A stretch of DNA of 64,000 nucleotides from Massilia sp. YIM B02443 (lineage in GTDB: Bacteria > Pseudomonadota > Gammaproteobacteria > Burkholderiales > Burkholderiaceae_D). Below, piece after piece: positions 8,743 through 22,705 of this stretch (positions are counted from its first letter, which is position 1; each line of letters starts with the position of its first letter). The notes beneath the pieces were generated by a model. It saw only the letters and a list, made by a program, of their open reading frames with translations, ran no database searches and was not told where the DNA came from. The translations under genes were made by a program, and so were the position numbers. Location: positions 62,001 to 126,000 of the forward strand of contig NZ_JASNRA010000015.1 in the NCBI RefSeq assembly GCF_030411955.1. The letters are read 5' to 3'.

Positions 8743-10143
8743 ATGTCCCAGTTAAAAACCATACAAGATGACGTCGCGCCAATCTGGTTGCCGCGCCTGG
8801 CCGCGCAGGGCGGGCCACGTTTCTTGCAGATTGCCGATGCGTTGCAGGCGGCGCTCGCAGACGGCTTGCTGAAACCGGGGGACCGCCTCCCTCCGCAACG
8901 CCGGCTGGCGGCACAGCTGAACGTCGACCTGACGACCGTTACGCGCGCCTACGATGAAGCCCGGCGCCGCAACTTGCTGGAGGGCCGCGGCGCCCGCGGC
9001 ACCTATGTCGCGGCGCCGAAGGCAGAATTATCCCCCATCCTCGACCTGAGCATGAACACCCCGCCGCCGCCGGATGGTGTGGACTTCGACGACATGATGC
9101 AGCAAGGTCTGTCGCAAGTCCTGATGCGGTCAGATAACGCGTTGCTGATGACTTACCACCTGGGCGGCGGCAGCGACGCGGACCGCGAGGCTGGCGTCCA
9201 ATGGCTCGCACCGATGTTCGGGCAGCTGGATGCCCGGCAGCTCGTCGTCTGCCCGGGCGCGCAGGCGGCCATCGCCGCATTGGTTCTGGCGCTGACCGAA
9301 CCTGGCGACGTGATCCTGGCCGAGCCGACGACCTATCCCGGCTTGCGTGCGGCAGCGAACCAATTCGGCCGACGCATCATTGCAGTCGAAGCCGATCAGC
9401 ACGGGATGCTGCCCGAGATGCTGGAGGAAGCGTGCCGCCAGCACAAGCCCGGGCTGGTCTATCTCAATCCGACACTCCAGAACCCGACTGCCATCACCAT
9501 CCCCGCACACCGGCGCAAGCAGCTCGCGGGCATTGCACAGCGCTTCGATGTGCACATCGTCGAGGACGATCCCTATTGGCGGCTTGCCGATGCCCCGCCG
9601 CCGCCGATCGCCACGTACGCCCCGCAACAGGTCTATTACATCTCGACCTTGTCGAAATGCCTGACGCCCGGCTTGCAGGTCGCGTTCGTGCTGGTACGCG
9701 ACCCGCACGAACGCCAACGTTTCCTCGCCGCGCTACGCTCGTTCGCGCTGATGGTCGCGCCGCTGACGGCCGGGCTGGCCACTCAGTGGATCCTGGACGG
9801 CTCAGCCGAACGCTTGCTTGCAGGCGTCCGCAACGAGGCGCGCCAGCGCCAACGGATGGCCCGGGATATCCTGGCAGGACGCCACAGTGGCGCCGAAGAC
9901 GGTCTGCACGTATGGCTCGAGCTGCCCGCGTACTGGAACTCGGCGCAGCTTGCACTGGCCGCCGACGCCGAAGGCATCGCCGTCACGCCGGCCGAGGCGT
10001 TCGCGACCGGCAGCGGGACCGTGAACGCCATCCGGATCTCATTGGGCAGCATCCAGGACCGCGCACGCTTGCAGGCGGGTCTGCTACGGTTGTCCAATCT
10101 GCTTGCGCGGCGGCCCGATCCGTTCAGCGCTGCGGTGGTTTAA
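8743..10143 (+). CDS. MocR-type transcription factor (GntR HTH fused to aminotransferase fold)
   Basis: The 466-residue protein joins a winged helix-turn-helix (about residues 25-85; LKPGDRLPPQRRLAAQL and TTVTRAYDEARRR) to a class I/II aminotransferase-like domain (about 100-460). The PLP-binding lysine is Lys305 in STLSKCLTPGLQ; YLNPTLQNPT and VEDDPYW are also typical. MocR regulators sense amino acids or vitamin B6 forms through PLP and often control a divergent gene, here the small membrane protein at 8330. Not closest to PdxR by obvious markers, so the ligand is open. Its stop overlaps the stop of the convergent S41 peptidase by 3 bases. Confidence 0.92.
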   Translation: MSQLKTIQDDVAPIWLPRLAAQGGPRFLQIADALQAALADGLLKPGDRLPPQRRLAAQLNVDLTTVTRAYDEARRRNLLEGRGARGTYVAAPKAELSPILDLSMNTPPPPDGVDFDDMMQQGLSQVLMRSDNALLMTYHLGGGSDADREAGVQWLAPMFGQLDARQLVVCPGAQAAIAALVLALTEPGDVILAEPTTYPGLRAAANQFGRRIIAVEADQHGMLPEMLEEACRQHKPGLVYLNPTLQNPTAITIPAHRRKQLAGIAQRFDVHIVEDDPYWRLADAPPPPIATYAPQQVYYISTLSKCLTPGLQVAFVLVRDPHERQRFLAALRSFALMVAPLTAGLATQWILDGSAERLLAGVRNEARQRQRMARDILAGRHSGAEDGLHVWLELPAYWNSAQLALAADAEGIAVTPAEAFATGSGTVNAIRISLGSIQDRARLQAGLLRLSNLLARRPDPFSAAVV

Positions 10144-11198
10144 CCGCCCAGCTCCTGCAGGCGCTTGCGCAGCAGCTCGCCACGGCGTGCATCCGGCGCT
10201 TGTTGCAACAGGCCCTGCAGCGCCGCCCGTTCCGCCGTACGCAGTGCATCGCCTTCTGCCGTAGCAATGTCCGGCTTGACACCGATGCCTTCCCAGTTGG
10301 TCTTGCTCACCGGATTGATCGCGCGTCCGCTCGGGATGAACGCGAACAGGTGCGCATGCAGGCGGTGCCCGCCGCCTGGATGGGCGCCGCCCCGCGTGGT
10401 CTCGCCGATGATGGTCGCGCGCTTGAGCTGCTTGAGGTTGTAGGCGAACTCTTCCGCCCCGGAGAAAGTGCGCTTGCTGGTCAGCACATACACCTTCTTG
10501 GTCCCGCCGAAGCGCTTGCCCGGCACCTGGTCCCTGGTCCAGAACTCGTCGGTGCGGTCGCCCTTGCGCCAATACATATTGTTCAGGTGAGTGCGCCGGT
10601 CGAACAGATAGCTCGTCACGAACGCCACCGCATCGGGATCGCCGCCGCCATTGTTGCGCAGGTCGACGATCAGGGCGTCGGTGTCGGCCACGACCGACAT
10701 CGCCGCGCCGAGGGTCGGTTCGGCCAGGTCCAGCGCCGCGAATTCGCGCAGATCGAGGTAGCCGATATTCCCGGGCAGCGCCTCGATCTTCCTGACACCG
10801 AAGTTGCTGGCCTTGAAGTGCTCCAGCATGATGCGGTCGCTCTCGGGCGTGCGCTGCGGTCCTGCCTCCTCCTCGGGAATCGGTTCTAGCGTGGTCCTCA
10901 CGACCAGGTGCAGGTCGCCGGTCGGCTGGCGCAGATCCTCGGTCAACGCCTGGCCGAGCGGCCCCAGTTGATCCATGCCGCGATAGGCGCCGCGCTGCTC
11001 CTTGGCGCTGATCCGCTCCACGATCAGCTTCGCTTTATCCGGAAACACATACTCTTCGCTGATCTTCTGCTTGAGCGTGGCGATGATGGCGGTCCGGGTG
11101 GCGTCGTCGATGCGGTATTTCGGCGTCGCCGCGCCCGCCGTGGCTGTCAGGCACGCGAAGCCCAACACGAACAACAACTGCAGTGCCGATGGTTTCAT
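10140..11198 (-). CDS. Secreted S41-family (C-terminal processing/IRBP-like) serine peptidase
   Basis: A 352-residue exported protein. Its signal peptide ends at about residue 23 (TATAGAA), followed by an IRBP/Tricorn-type N-domain and the S41 core: GNIGYLDLREF, VDLRNNGGG and SKRTFSGAEEF, where Ser246 is the expected nucleophile, then GETTRGGAHP and WEGIGVKPDI. There is no PDZ domain between the N-domain and the core, unlike CtpA/Prc. Such proteins are usually periplasmic or lipoprotein-like peptidases of unclear substrate. The ATG at 11198 is chosen because the signal peptide begins there, although no good ribosome site precedes it. It is convergent with the MocR gene. Confidence 0.88.
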   Translation of the reverse strand: MKPSALQLLFVLGFACLTATAGAATPKYRIDDATRTAIIATLKQKISEEYVFPDKAKLIVERISAKEQRGAYRGMDQLGPLGQALTEDLRQPTGDLHLVVRTTLEPIPEEEAGPQRTPESDRIMLEHFKASNFGVRKIEALPGNIGYLDLREFAALDLAEPTLGAAMSVVADTDALIVDLRNNGGGDPDAVAFVTSYLFDRRTHLNNMYWRKGDRTDEFWTRDQVPGKRFGGTKKVYVLTSKRTFSGAEEFAYNLKQLKRATIIGETTRGGAHPGGGHRLHAHLFAFIPSGRAINPVSKTNWEGIGVKPDIATAEGDALRTAERAALQGLLQQAPDARRGELLRKRLQELGG

Positions 11199-11293
11199 GG
11201 GAAGTAGTCGATGGTTGAGTTGGTCGCAAGCGTCGCCGACGGCGGCATGAAATCCTGCCTGCAGCAAGCATACCTTCACTCCCCTGCAGAAAT

Positions 11294-11322
11294 AAAAAAA
11301 CGCCTCCGAAGAGGCGTCTTTT
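11294..11322 (-). terminator. Terminator of purL
   Basis: On the minus strand GACGCCTC and GAGGCGTT pair around a TTCG loop and are followed by a run of seven T. It lies 16 bp after the purL stop. The other strand also has a short TCTTTT run, so it could act in both directions. Confidence 0.85.
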
Positions 11323-11337
11323 ATGCTGCGAGGGTGA

Positions 11338-15369
<4,032 letters not shown>

Positions 15370-15423
15370 GGCTTGGACAGTCGGTTGATGCAGCGTGGCT
15401 GCTTGGGTGGAAGATAGCCCGCT

Positions 15424-15429
15424 ATTATA
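15424..15429 (-). promoter_or_regulatory. Likely -10 element of purL
   Basis: A perfect TATAAT on the minus strand sits 54 bases upstream of the purL ATG. No good -35 hexamer is found at 16-18 bp, so the promoter may depend on an activator or be weak. Confidence 0.45.
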
Positions 15430-15482
15430 CAGTGTTGTATAGGCGCGACCATGGGGTCCCGGGGCATTGCCGAGCTCGCTAG

Positions 15483-15503
15483 CCGACGGCATTGCGCCGT
15501 CGG
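15483..15503. other. Hairpin in the purL / response-regulator intergenic region
   Basis: CCGACGGC and GCCGTCGG form an 8-bp perfect stem with a 5-base loop, upstream of the purL -10 and of the divergent gene. No T run follows on either side. It could be an operator or a structured 5' leader of the divergent gene. Confidence 0.35.
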
Positions 15504-15616
15504 TATTCTGTCGCAAGACACAATGGCGACAGTGCACGGCACTTTCCTTGATTGAAACGACAGTTGTCGGTATCTTTACCGTGAACAATATTTAGGTGTT
15601 AAGTAGGCCAACGGGA

Positions 15617-17251
15617 ATGAAAATGCAAGAGAACGGGAATCTGGCGGTATTGGTGGTCGATCCGAATCCGGGCATGCGCACCAGCTTGCAGAACATGCTG
15701 ACCCTGATCGGCATCGGCAAGGTCGAGTACGCGATCAATGCCAACACGGCCATCAAGCAGCTCACCAAGCGCGCCTACGACGTGGTCCTGTGCGAGTACG
15801 ACCTCGCCAGCGGCAGCGGCGAGGGCCAGGACGGCCAGCAGCTGCTCGAAGACCTGCGCCACCACCACCTCATTTCCCCGTCGACCATCTTCATCATGCT
15901 CACCTCCGAGGGCGTGTACGAGAAAGTGGTCAGCGCGGCAGAATTGACACCGACCGACTATGTGCTGAAGCCGTTCACGGTGGAGCTGCTCAGTGGCCGC
16001 CTCAAGCGCGCGCTGGAACGGCGCGCCGCCCTGCTTCCGGCCTGGCAGCAGGCCGCGGCCGGCAAGCTGCGCGAGGCCATCCGCACCTGCGCGGAAGGAG
16101 AGAAATCGCAGCCGCGCTACGCCTTCGACTTCGCGCGCATCCGCGCCGAGCTGTACACGACGCTGGGCGAACATCAGCAGGCCGCCAACGTGTACCGCCA
16201 CATCATGACCGAACGCCCGCTCGGCTGGGCCGCGCTGGGCCTGGCGCGCTGCATGGTGGCGCTGGACCAGATCGACGACGCCCGCTTCATCCTCGACGAA
16301 CTCTTGATCTCGAACCCGCGCCTGATGGCGGCCTACGACCTGCTGGCGCGCTGCCTCGAGGCCGAGGGCGAGCAGGCGCTGGCCAAGAAGGTGCTGGCCG
16401 ACGCGGTGGCAATCTCGCCGCACGTGGTGCGGCGCCTGCGCAAACTGGGCGAGGTGGCGCTGGCCAGCGGCGACCTCGAGGCTGCCGAGAAATCGTTCAG
16501 GCAGGTGGTGAGCAAGGCACGCTATTCGGAATTCCGCGACCCCGAAGACCACGTCAAGCTGGTCAAGGCGCTGGTGACGCGCGGCTCCCTGCCGCAGGCC
16601 AGCGGCGTGGTACGCGACCTGGAGCGCTCACTGCGCGGCAGCCCGGCCGCCGAGGCCTGCAAGTCGTACGCCAGTTCGCTGGTGCACGACAAGACGGGAA
16701 ACGGCGGCGCGGCCGTGGCCGAGCTGCAGGCGGCGGTGAACGCGGTGCGCGCCAGCAGCGGGCTGTCGCCGAGCCTCAAGATGGAAATGGCGCGCGCCTG
16801 CCTCGACCACCGTCTCGACGCCCAGGCCGCCGACGTGATGATGACCGTGATGCACGACGCCGGCAGCGGCGTCACGGTCGACCAGGCGATGGGCGTGTTC
16901 AACCAGGCCGGGCGCGGCGACCTGGTCGAGGGCATGGGCCAGCAGCTCAAGGCGCAGGCCCAGATCCTGCTCGGCGTGGCCGACGAAAAGCGCAATATGG
17001 GCGACGTGCGCGGCGCGGTGCAGACACTGCTGGAGGCGCTGCACATCGCGCCGACCAACCTGCAGATCATGGTCGCCACCGCCGGCGGCATCCTGCGCCA
17101 GGTGAACGAGCTGGGGTGGGATCACCCGCTGGGCCAGACCGCGGGCGAGCTGCTCGACGCGATCCGGGCCCAGGATGCGCAGCATCCGCGGCTGCAGACG
17201 CTGGTCGAGGAGTATCAGGCGGCGCGCAGGAAGTATGGTATTGCGGCTTAA
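15617..17251 (+). CDS. Response-regulator-like protein: degenerate receiver domain plus TPR repeats
   Basis: A 544-residue cytoplasmic protein with an N-terminal CheY-like receiver domain (residues 9-130) and a long array of tetratricopeptide-like helices to the end. The receiver keeps Thr96/Ser97 (IMLTSEG) and Lys118 (VLKPF). However, the acidic pair is Asp15-Pro16, and the phospho-acceptor position in VVLCEYDL is Glu60 rather than Asp. It therefore probably cannot be phosphorylated in the usual way, and Glu may mimic the active state. There is no DNA-binding output domain; the TPR part should bind proteins. ATGs at 15617 and 15623 are both possible; GGGA suits the second. No kinase gene is adjacent. 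Confidence 0.88.
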   Translation: MKMQENGNLAVLVVDPNPGMRTSLQNMLTLIGIGKVEYAINANTAIKQLTKRAYDVVLCEYDLASGSGEGQDGQQLLEDLRHHHLISPSTIFIMLTSEGVYEKVVSAAELTPTDYVLKPFTVELLSGRLKRALERRAALLPAWQQAAAGKLREAIRTCAEGEKSQPRYAFDFARIRAELYTTLGEHQQAANVYRHIMTERPLGWAALGLARCMVALDQIDDARFILDELLISNPRLMAAYDLLARCLEAEGEQALAKKVLADAVAISPHVVRRLRKLGEVALASGDLEAAEKSFRQVVSKARYSEFRDPEDHVKLVKALVTRGSLPQASGVVRDLERSLRGSPAAEACKSYASSLVHDKTGNGGAAVAELQAAVNAVRASSGLSPSLKMEMARACLDHRLDAQAADVMMTVMHDAGSGVTVDQAMGVFNQAGRGDLVEGMGQQLKAQAQILLGVADEKRNMGDVRGAVQTLLEALHIAPTNLQIMVATAGGILRQVNELGWDHPLGQTAGELLDAIRAQDAQHPRLQTLVEEYQAARRKYGIAA

Positions 17252-17287
17252 GTCGATGCGGGTCTGGCTTGCTGGTTTGCGCGCATA

Positions 17288-17320
17288 ACTTAGGCCCCTG
17301 CCTGCGCGGGGAGTCATTGT
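17288..17320 (-). repeat. REP-like palindrome, family A, degenerate copy (inverted partner of 17411-17445)
   Basis: This stretch resembles the reverse complement of the copy at 17411-17445 (CCTGCGCGGGG core, ACTTAGG at the left, GTCATTGT at the right) with several changes. It lies just after the receiver-TPR gene. Together with 17411-17445 it forms a head-to-head pair about 90 bp apart. Confidence 0.6.
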
Positions 17321-17410
17321 GACCGATGGGAGCAATGACGGTCTTCAAGGCGCGGGCTCCTAAAAAAATTGCGATCTGCCAGCCCACCCGGAGTTATTCG
17401 TTAGCTTAAA

Positions 17411-17445
17411 AACCGTCGTCCCCGCGCAGGCGGGGACCCAAGTTT
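17411..17445 (+). repeat. REP-like palindrome, family A
   Basis: A palindromic core, CCCCGC-GCAG-GCGGGG, is flanked by GTCGT on the left and ACCCAAGT on the right. The same unit is found at 55051-55082 and, inverted, at 54969-55000; an A/T-shifted variant lies at 34601-34694. It is between the TPR gene and the convergent oxoprolinase gene. Confidence 0.8.
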
Positions 17446-17476
17446 ACCCAGCAAACCGGCAACGCCTCCAGTCCCA

Positions 17477-20400
17477 TCAAACCTGACCGAACCCACCCCC
17501 ACCCGGCGTCTCGATCACAAACACATCGCCGGCTTCCATATCGACCTTGCCGATATGTCCGAGGTTCTCAACCGTCCCATCCGGACGCACCACACTATTG
17601 CGGCCACGCTGCGCTTCGCCGCCGCCCGCCATGCCGAACGGCGCATGAATGCGGTTATTCGACAGGATCGCCGCCGTCATCGGTTCCAGGAAGCGCACCT
17701 TGCGCACGCCGCCGTTGCCGCCGCGCCAGCGCCCCGCCCCGCCCGATCCATGCCGGATCTCGTAGCTCTCCAGCCGCACCGGGAAGCGGAACTCGAGGAT
17801 TTCCGGATCGGTCAGGCGCGAATTGGTCATGTTGGTCTGCACCACGTCGGTCCCGTCGAACCCATCGCCGGCGCCCGAGCCGCCCGAGATGGTTTCGTAG
17901 TACTGATAGCGCGCATTGCCGAACGTGAAGTTGTTCATCGTCCCCTGGGCCGCCGCCATCACGCCCAGCGCGCCGTACAGCGCATTGGTAATGCAGGTCG
18001 AGGTTTCGACATTGCCCGACACCACCGACGCCGGATAATGCGGGTTGAGCATCGAGCCCGGCGGGATGATCACCTGCAATGGCTTGAGGCAGCCGGCGTT
18101 CAGCGGAATCTCGTCGTCGACCAGCGTGCGGAACACGTACAGCACCGCCGCCATGCACACGCTCGACGGCGCGTTGAAGTTGTTCGGCAGCTGGCCCGAC
18201 GTGCCGCTGAAATCGACCACCGCGCTGCGCGCCGCGCGGTCGACCCGGATCGCGACGTCGATATGGGCGCCGTTGTCGAGCGCGTAGTGGAAGCTGCCGT
18301 CCTTCAGCGCCGAGATCACGCGCCGCACCGCTTCCTCGGCGTTGTCCTGCACGTGCCCCATGTAGGCGCGCACCACGTCCAGCCCATAGTAGGCCACCAT
18401 CTTGCCCAGTTCTTCGACGCCCTTCTGGTTGGCCGCCACCTGTGCGCGCAGGTCGGCCATGTTCTGGTCGGGATTGCGCGCCGGGTAGCGCGCGTTGGCC
18501 AGCAGCGCGCGCGCCGCATCCTCGCGCAGCACGCCGTCCGCGCCGTCGACCAGCTTGAAGTTGTTGATCAGGACGCCCTCCTGCTCGATGTGGCTTGAAT
18601 CCGGCGGCATCGAGCCGGGCGTGGTGCCGCCGATATCGGCGTGGTGGCCGCGCGAGCCGACGTAGAAGAGGAGGTCCGGCTCCCCGGTGTCGCGGCCCGC
18701 GACGTCGAACACCGGCGAGATCACCGTGACGTCCGGCAGGTGGGTGCCGCCGTGGTATGGGTCGTTCAGCACGTAGACGTCGCCGGCGCGCATGCGGCCC
18801 GCATTCTCGCGCATCACGGTCTTGATGCTCTCGCCCATCGAGCCCAGGTGCACCGGCATGTGCGGCGCGTTCGCCACCAGGTTGCCGTCGTGGTCGAAGA
18901 TGGCGCAGCTGAAGTCGAGCCGCTCCTTGATATTGACCGAGTACGCGGTGTTCTGCAGCCGCAGCCCCATCTGCTCGGCGATCGACATGAACAGGTTGTT
19001 GAAGATTTCCAGCATCACCGGATCGGCCGTGGTGCCGATCGCGCGCCGCTCGGGCAAGGCTTCGACGCGGGTGAGCACCAGGTGGTTGTAGTCGGTCACG
19101 CGCGCCTGCCAGCCCGGTTCGACCACGGTGGTGGCGTTGTCTTCGGCGACGATGGCGGGGCCATGCACCACGTGTCCCGGCTGCAGGTGGCGACGCGGAT
19201 GGATCGCCGTGTCGCGCCACGATCCGCCGCTGTACATGCGCACGGTCTCCTGCGGCGCCGGCGCCCCCTCCTGCGCCAGGGTCCCGGCGCGTGCTTCGTC
19301 CGGCGCATCCGACTGGCCGATCGCTTCCACCGACACCGCTTCCACCATCAGCGCGCGCGACGGCATCAGGAACGAGTAGCGCCGTTTATAGGCCTGCTCG
19401 AACTGGGCCTGCATGTCGGCGGCGCTGCCGGCAAGGACCAGCAACGCCGAATCGGTGCCTTCATAGCGCAGGTGCACGCGCTCGACCAGCGCGATGCGCC
19501 CCGGCGCCACGCCCTGGTCCAGCAGCTGCTGGCGCGCCCCCTGCGCCAGCGCGGCCAGGCGCGCACGCAGCGACGCCAGCATCGCGTCCCCAAGCCGCTC
19601 CTCGACCGCCTGCTCGCGCATCGCGGTCTGGTCGGCCAGCCCCATGCCGTAGGCCGACAGCACGCCGGCCAGCGCATGGATGAATACCGTCTTCATGCCC
19701 AGCGCGTCCGCCACCAGGCAGGCGTGCTGGCCGCCGGCGCCGCCGAAGCTGGTCAACGCGTATTCGGTCACGTCGTGCCCGCGCTGTACCGAGATCTGCT
19801 TGATCGCGTTGGCCATGTTGCCGACCGCGATCTGGATGAAGCCCTCGGCCACGGCTTCCGGCGCCGGGCGCTCTCCCGTCGCCGCGCCGATCTCGTCGGC
19901 CAACCCGTCGAAGCGCGCGTGCACTGCGTCGGCGTCGAGCGCCTCGTCGCCGCCCGGCCCGAACAGCTGCGGGAAGTAGCGCGGCTGCACCTTGCCCAGC
20001 ATGACGTTGCAGTCGGTGACCGCCAGCGGCCCGCCGCGGCGGTAGCTGGCCGGCCCCGGATTGGCGCCGGCGCTGTCCGGCCCCACGCGATAGCGGCTGC
20101 CGTCGAAATGCAGGATCGAGCCCCCGCCCGCCGCCACCGTGTGGATGCTCATCATCGGCGCGCGCATGCGCACGCCCGCGACCTGGGTCTCGAACACCCG
20201 CTCGAACTCGCCCGAATAGTGCGACACGTCGGTCGAGGTGCCGCCCATGTCGAAGCCGATCACGCGCTCGAAGCCGGCCAGGCGGCTGGCCCGCACCATG
20301 CCGACGATGCCGCCCGCAGGGCCGGACAGGATGCTGTCCTTGCCCTGGAACGCACGCGCATCGGTCAGCCCGCCGCTGGACTGCATGAACTGCAGGTTCA

Positions 20401-21079
20401 CGCCGGGCAGCTCGCTGGCCACCTGGTCGACGTAGCGGCGCAGGATCGGCGACAGATAGGCGTCGACGACCGTCGTGTCGCCGCGCGCCACCAGCTTCAT
20501 CATCGGGCTGACTTCGTGCGACACCGACACTTGTGTGAAACCGATCGCGCGCGCGATGCGCGCCACGGCCTCTTCGTGCGCCGTGTGGCGGTAGCCGTGC
20601 ATGAACACGATCGCCAGCGAGCGCAGGCCGGCGTCGAACGCGTCCTGCAGCGCGGCGCGCGCCGCATTGTCGTCGAGCGGCTGCACCAGGTCGCCGTGCG
20701 CGCCGATGCGCTCGTCGACCTCTATCACGCGCGCATACAGCAGCTCGGGCAGCACGATGTGGCGGTCGAACAGGCGCGGCCGGTTCTGGTAGGCGATCCG
20801 CAGCGCGTCGCGAAAACCGCGCGTGATGGCCAGCACGGTCGGCTCGCCCTTGCGCTCGAGCAGCGCGTTGGTGGCGACCGTGGTGCCCATCTTGACGGCC
20901 TCGATCGGCGCCGTGCCGGACTGGTCTCCCAGCAGATGCCGGATGCCGGCCACGGCGGCGTCGCGGTACTGCTCAGGGTTTTCGGACAGCAGCTTGTGCG
21001 TCACGAGTTGTCCGTCGGGGCGGCGCGCCACGATGTCGGTGAAGGTGCCGCCTCGGTCGATCCAGAACTGCCAGTCCAT
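17477..21079 (-). CDS. Hydantoinase/5-oxoprolinase family enzyme (HyuA-HyuB fusion)
   Basis: A 1200-residue fusion of an ATP-binding HyuA half (about 1-690) and a HyuB half (about 700-1200), the layout of ATP-dependent 5-oxoprolinase, which opens 5-oxoproline to glutamate. The actin-like phosphate motifs are [11 protein letters not shown] near the N-terminus and [12 protein letters not shown] about 270 residues in; the B half carries [29 protein letters not shown] and a Gly-rich end ([10 protein letters not shown]). The ATG at 21079 has AAGGA 7-10 bases upstream; the frame continues 120 codons further without coding character. Acetone carboxylase-like and hydantoinase activities are alternatives, but single-chain length favours oxoprolinase. 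It is divergent from the NAD(P)HX repair gene. Confidence 0.9.
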   Translation of the reverse strand: MDWQFWIDRGGTFTDIVARRPDGQLVTHKLLSENPEQYRDAAVAGIRHLLGDQSGTAPIEAVKMGTTVATNALLERKGEPTVLAITRGFRDALRIAYQNRPRLFDRHIVLPELLYARVIEVDERIGAHGDLVQPLDDNAARAALQDAFDAGLRSLAIVFMHGYRHTAHEEAVARIARAIGFTQVSVSHEVSPMMKLVARGDTTVVDAYLSPILRRYVDQVASELPGVNLQFMQSSGGLTDARAFQGKDSILSGPAGGIVGMVRASRLAGFERVIGFDMGGTSTDVSHYSGEFERVFETQVAGVRMRAPMMSIHTVAAGGGSILHFDGSRYRVGPDSAGANPGPASYRRGGPLAVTDCNVMLGKVQPRYFPQLFGPGGDEALDADAVHARFDGLADEIGAATGERPAPEAVAEGFIQIAVGNMANAIKQISVQRGHDVTEYALTSFGGAGGQHACLVADALGMKTVFIHALAGVLSAYGMGLADQTAMREQAVEERLGDAMLASLRARLAALAQGARQQLLDQGVAPGRIALVERVHLRYEGTDSALLVLAGSAADMQAQFEQAYKRRYSFLMPSRALMVEAVSVEAIGQSDAPDEARAGTLAQEGAPAPQETVRMYSGGSWRDTAIHPRRHLQPGHVVHGPAIVAEDNATTVVEPGWQARVTDYNHLVLTRVEALPERRAIGTTADPVMLEIFNNLFMSIAEQMGLRLQNTAYSVNIKERLDFSCAIFDHDGNLVANAPHMPVHLGSMGESIKTVMRENAGRMRAGDVYVLNDPYHGGTHLPDVTVISPVFDVAGRDTGEPDLLFYVGSRGHHADIGGTTPGSMPPDSSHIEQEGVLINNFKLVDGADGVLREDAARALLANARYPARNPDQNMADLRAQVAANQKGVEELGKMVAYYGLDVVRAYMGHVQDNAEEAVRRVISALKDGSFHYALDNGAHIDVAIRVDRAARSAVVDFSGTSGQLPNNFNAPSSVCMAAVLYVFRTLVDDEIPLNAGCLKPLQVIIPPGSMLNPHYPASVVSGNVETSTCITNALYGALGVMAAAQGTMNNFTFGNARYQYYETISGGSGAGDGFDGTDVVQTNMTNSRLTDPEILEFRFPVRLESYEIRHGSGGAGRWRGGNGGVRKVRFLEPMTAAILSNNRIHAPFGMAGGGEAQRGRNSVVRPDGTVENLGHIGKVDMEAGDVFVIETPGGGGFGQV

Positions 21080-21193
21080 GCCTTGTCCTTTCGCGTGCTG
21101 TCGATTGTGCCAGCCCCATTGTAGTCGGACGGCGCGCCGCCGTTGGCGAAAATACACGACAATGCCATCCGAACCCACTCTCCGAAGCACAGC

Positions 21194-22693
21194 ATGGAAC
21201 AACGTCTTTACACCGTCGCCCAGACCCGCGCCATCGAGCAAGCGGCCTACACCAACCTGCCCGCCGGCGAACTGATGCAACGCGCCGGCCGCGCCGCCGC
21301 CGGCTTCGCGCTCGAGCTGCTGGGCGACTCGCGCGCGCTGCCGGTGCTGGTGCTGGCCGGTCCCGGCAACAACGGCGGCGACGCGCTGGAAGCGGCCGCC
21401 AACCTGGCTGACGCCGGCGTCGACGCCACCGTCCTGCATTTACCGGGGCGCGCCGATGCTTCCACCGCCACCGCGGCCGCCTACGAACGGGCGCGCTCGG
21501 GCAGCGTCGGCTGGATCGACATGCTGCCGCCCGATGCGCAATGGGGCCTGGTGATCGACGGCCTGTTCGGCATCGGCCTGGCGCGTCCGCTCGACGGCGA
21601 ATATCGCGACCTGGTCGAATCGCTCAAGGCAGTTCGCTGCCCGATCCTGGCGCTCGACGTGCCGAGCGGACTGGATGCCGACACCGGCGAAGTGATCGGC
21701 CCGGACGGCGTCGCCGTCTGCGCCACCCACACCATCACCTTCCTCGGCAACAAGCCGGGCCTGCACACGGCGGACGGGCGCGACCACGCCGGCCAGGTGC
21801 GGGTGGACATGCTCGGCGTGGACGATGCGATGCTGCCGCGCGCCCCTGCATCGACGGGCCACGTCGCGCTGTTCGCCAGTCACCTGGCGCCGCGGCGCCA
21901 CAACTCGCACAAGGGCAGCTTCGGCGACGTGGCCGTGGTCGGCGGCGCGCACGGCATGGCCGGGGCGCCGGTGCTGGCCGCGCGCGGCGCGCTGTTCGCC
22001 GGCGCCGGCCGCGTGTTCGTGGCGGCGCTGGGCAGCCCGCCGGGCTACGACAGCGTGCAGCCAGAAATCATGTTCCGCCAGGCCGACGACTTCGACTTCT
22101 TCGGCCGCACCCTGGTGATCGGTCCCGGCATGGGCGATTCGGCGGGCGCGATCCGCCTGCTGGCCAAAGCACTCGACAGCGACAGCCCGCTGGTGCTCGA
22201 CGCCGACGCCCTGAACCTGATCGGCGCCAGCCCCGACCTGCAATCGCGCCTGGCGCAGCGCGCCGCGCCCAGCATCCTGACGCCGCACCCGCTGGAAGGC
22301 GCACGCCTGCTCGGCATGACCGCCGCCGTGGTGCAGGCCGACCGCCTGGAAGCGGCGCGCGAGATGGCGCTACGTAGCAATGCGACAGTGATCCTGAAGG
22401 GTTCGGGCAGCGTGGTCGCGCGCCCCGATGGCGAGGTGGTGATCAACCCGACCGGCAACGCCGCCCTGGCCACGGCCGGCAGCGGCGACGTGCTGGCGGG
22501 GATCTGCGGCGCACTGCTGGCGCAGGGCTGGCCGGCGTGGGAAGCGGCGATCGGCGGCGCCTGGATGCACGGGGCGGCGGCCGACGAACTGGTGCAGGAC
22601 GGCGTCGGCCCGATCGGATTGACCGCCGGCGAGCTGCCGGCGGCGGTGCGCAAGGTGCTCAATCGCCTGGTGCGCGAGCACGCCGCGCATTGA
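21194..22693 (+). CDS. nnr: Bifunctional NAD(P)H-hydrate epimerase / ADP-dependent NAD(P)H-hydrate dehydratase
   Basis: The enzyme repairs NADHX and NADPHX, the hydrated cofactors made by heat or GAPDH. The N-terminal half (about 1-210) is the YjeF-N epimerase: [26 protein letters not shown] and [11 protein letters not shown]. The C-terminal half (about 230-495) is the ribokinase-like dehydratase: [43 protein letters not shown] and [11 protein letters not shown]. The 499-residue length equals that of E. coli Nnr. The ATG at 21194 is chosen because it starts the usual N-terminal [10 protein letters not shown] block. It converges on the YbbA-like ATPase gene with only 12 bp between stops. Confidence 0.95.
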   Translation: MEQRLYTVAQTRAIEQAAYTNLPAGELMQRAGRAAAGFALELLGDSRALPVLVLAGPGNNGGDALEAAANLADAGVDATVLHLPGRADASTATAAAYERARSGSVGWIDMLPPDAQWGLVIDGLFGIGLARPLDGEYRDLVESLKAVRCPILALDVPSGLDADTGEVIGPDGVAVCATHTITFLGNKPGLHTADGRDHAGQVRVDMLGVDDAMLPRAPASTGHVALFASHLAPRRHNSHKGSFGDVAVVGGAHGMAGAPVLAARGALFAGAGRVFVAALGSPPGYDSVQPEIMFRQADDFDFFGRTLVIGPGMGDSAGAIRLLAKALDSDSPLVLDADALNLIGASPDLQSRLAQRAAPSILTPHPLEGARLLGMTAAVVQADRLEAAREMALRSNATVILKGSGSVVARPDGEVVINPTGNAALATAGSGDVLAGICGALLAQGWPAWEAAIGGAWMHGAAADELVQDGVGPIGLTAGELPAAVRKVLNRLVREHAAH

Positions 22694-22705
22694 GTGCTTA
22701 GGTGC

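Noticed and set aside
18641..21124. 827-codon plus-strand frame opposite the oxoprolinase gene
   Set aside because: Mirror frame rich in Arg, His, Ala and Val; no domain.
21080..21439. 120-residue N-terminal extension of the oxoprolinase frame
   Set aside because: It overlaps the divergent nnr gene, has no homology pattern, and the ATG at 21079 has a strong ribosome site.
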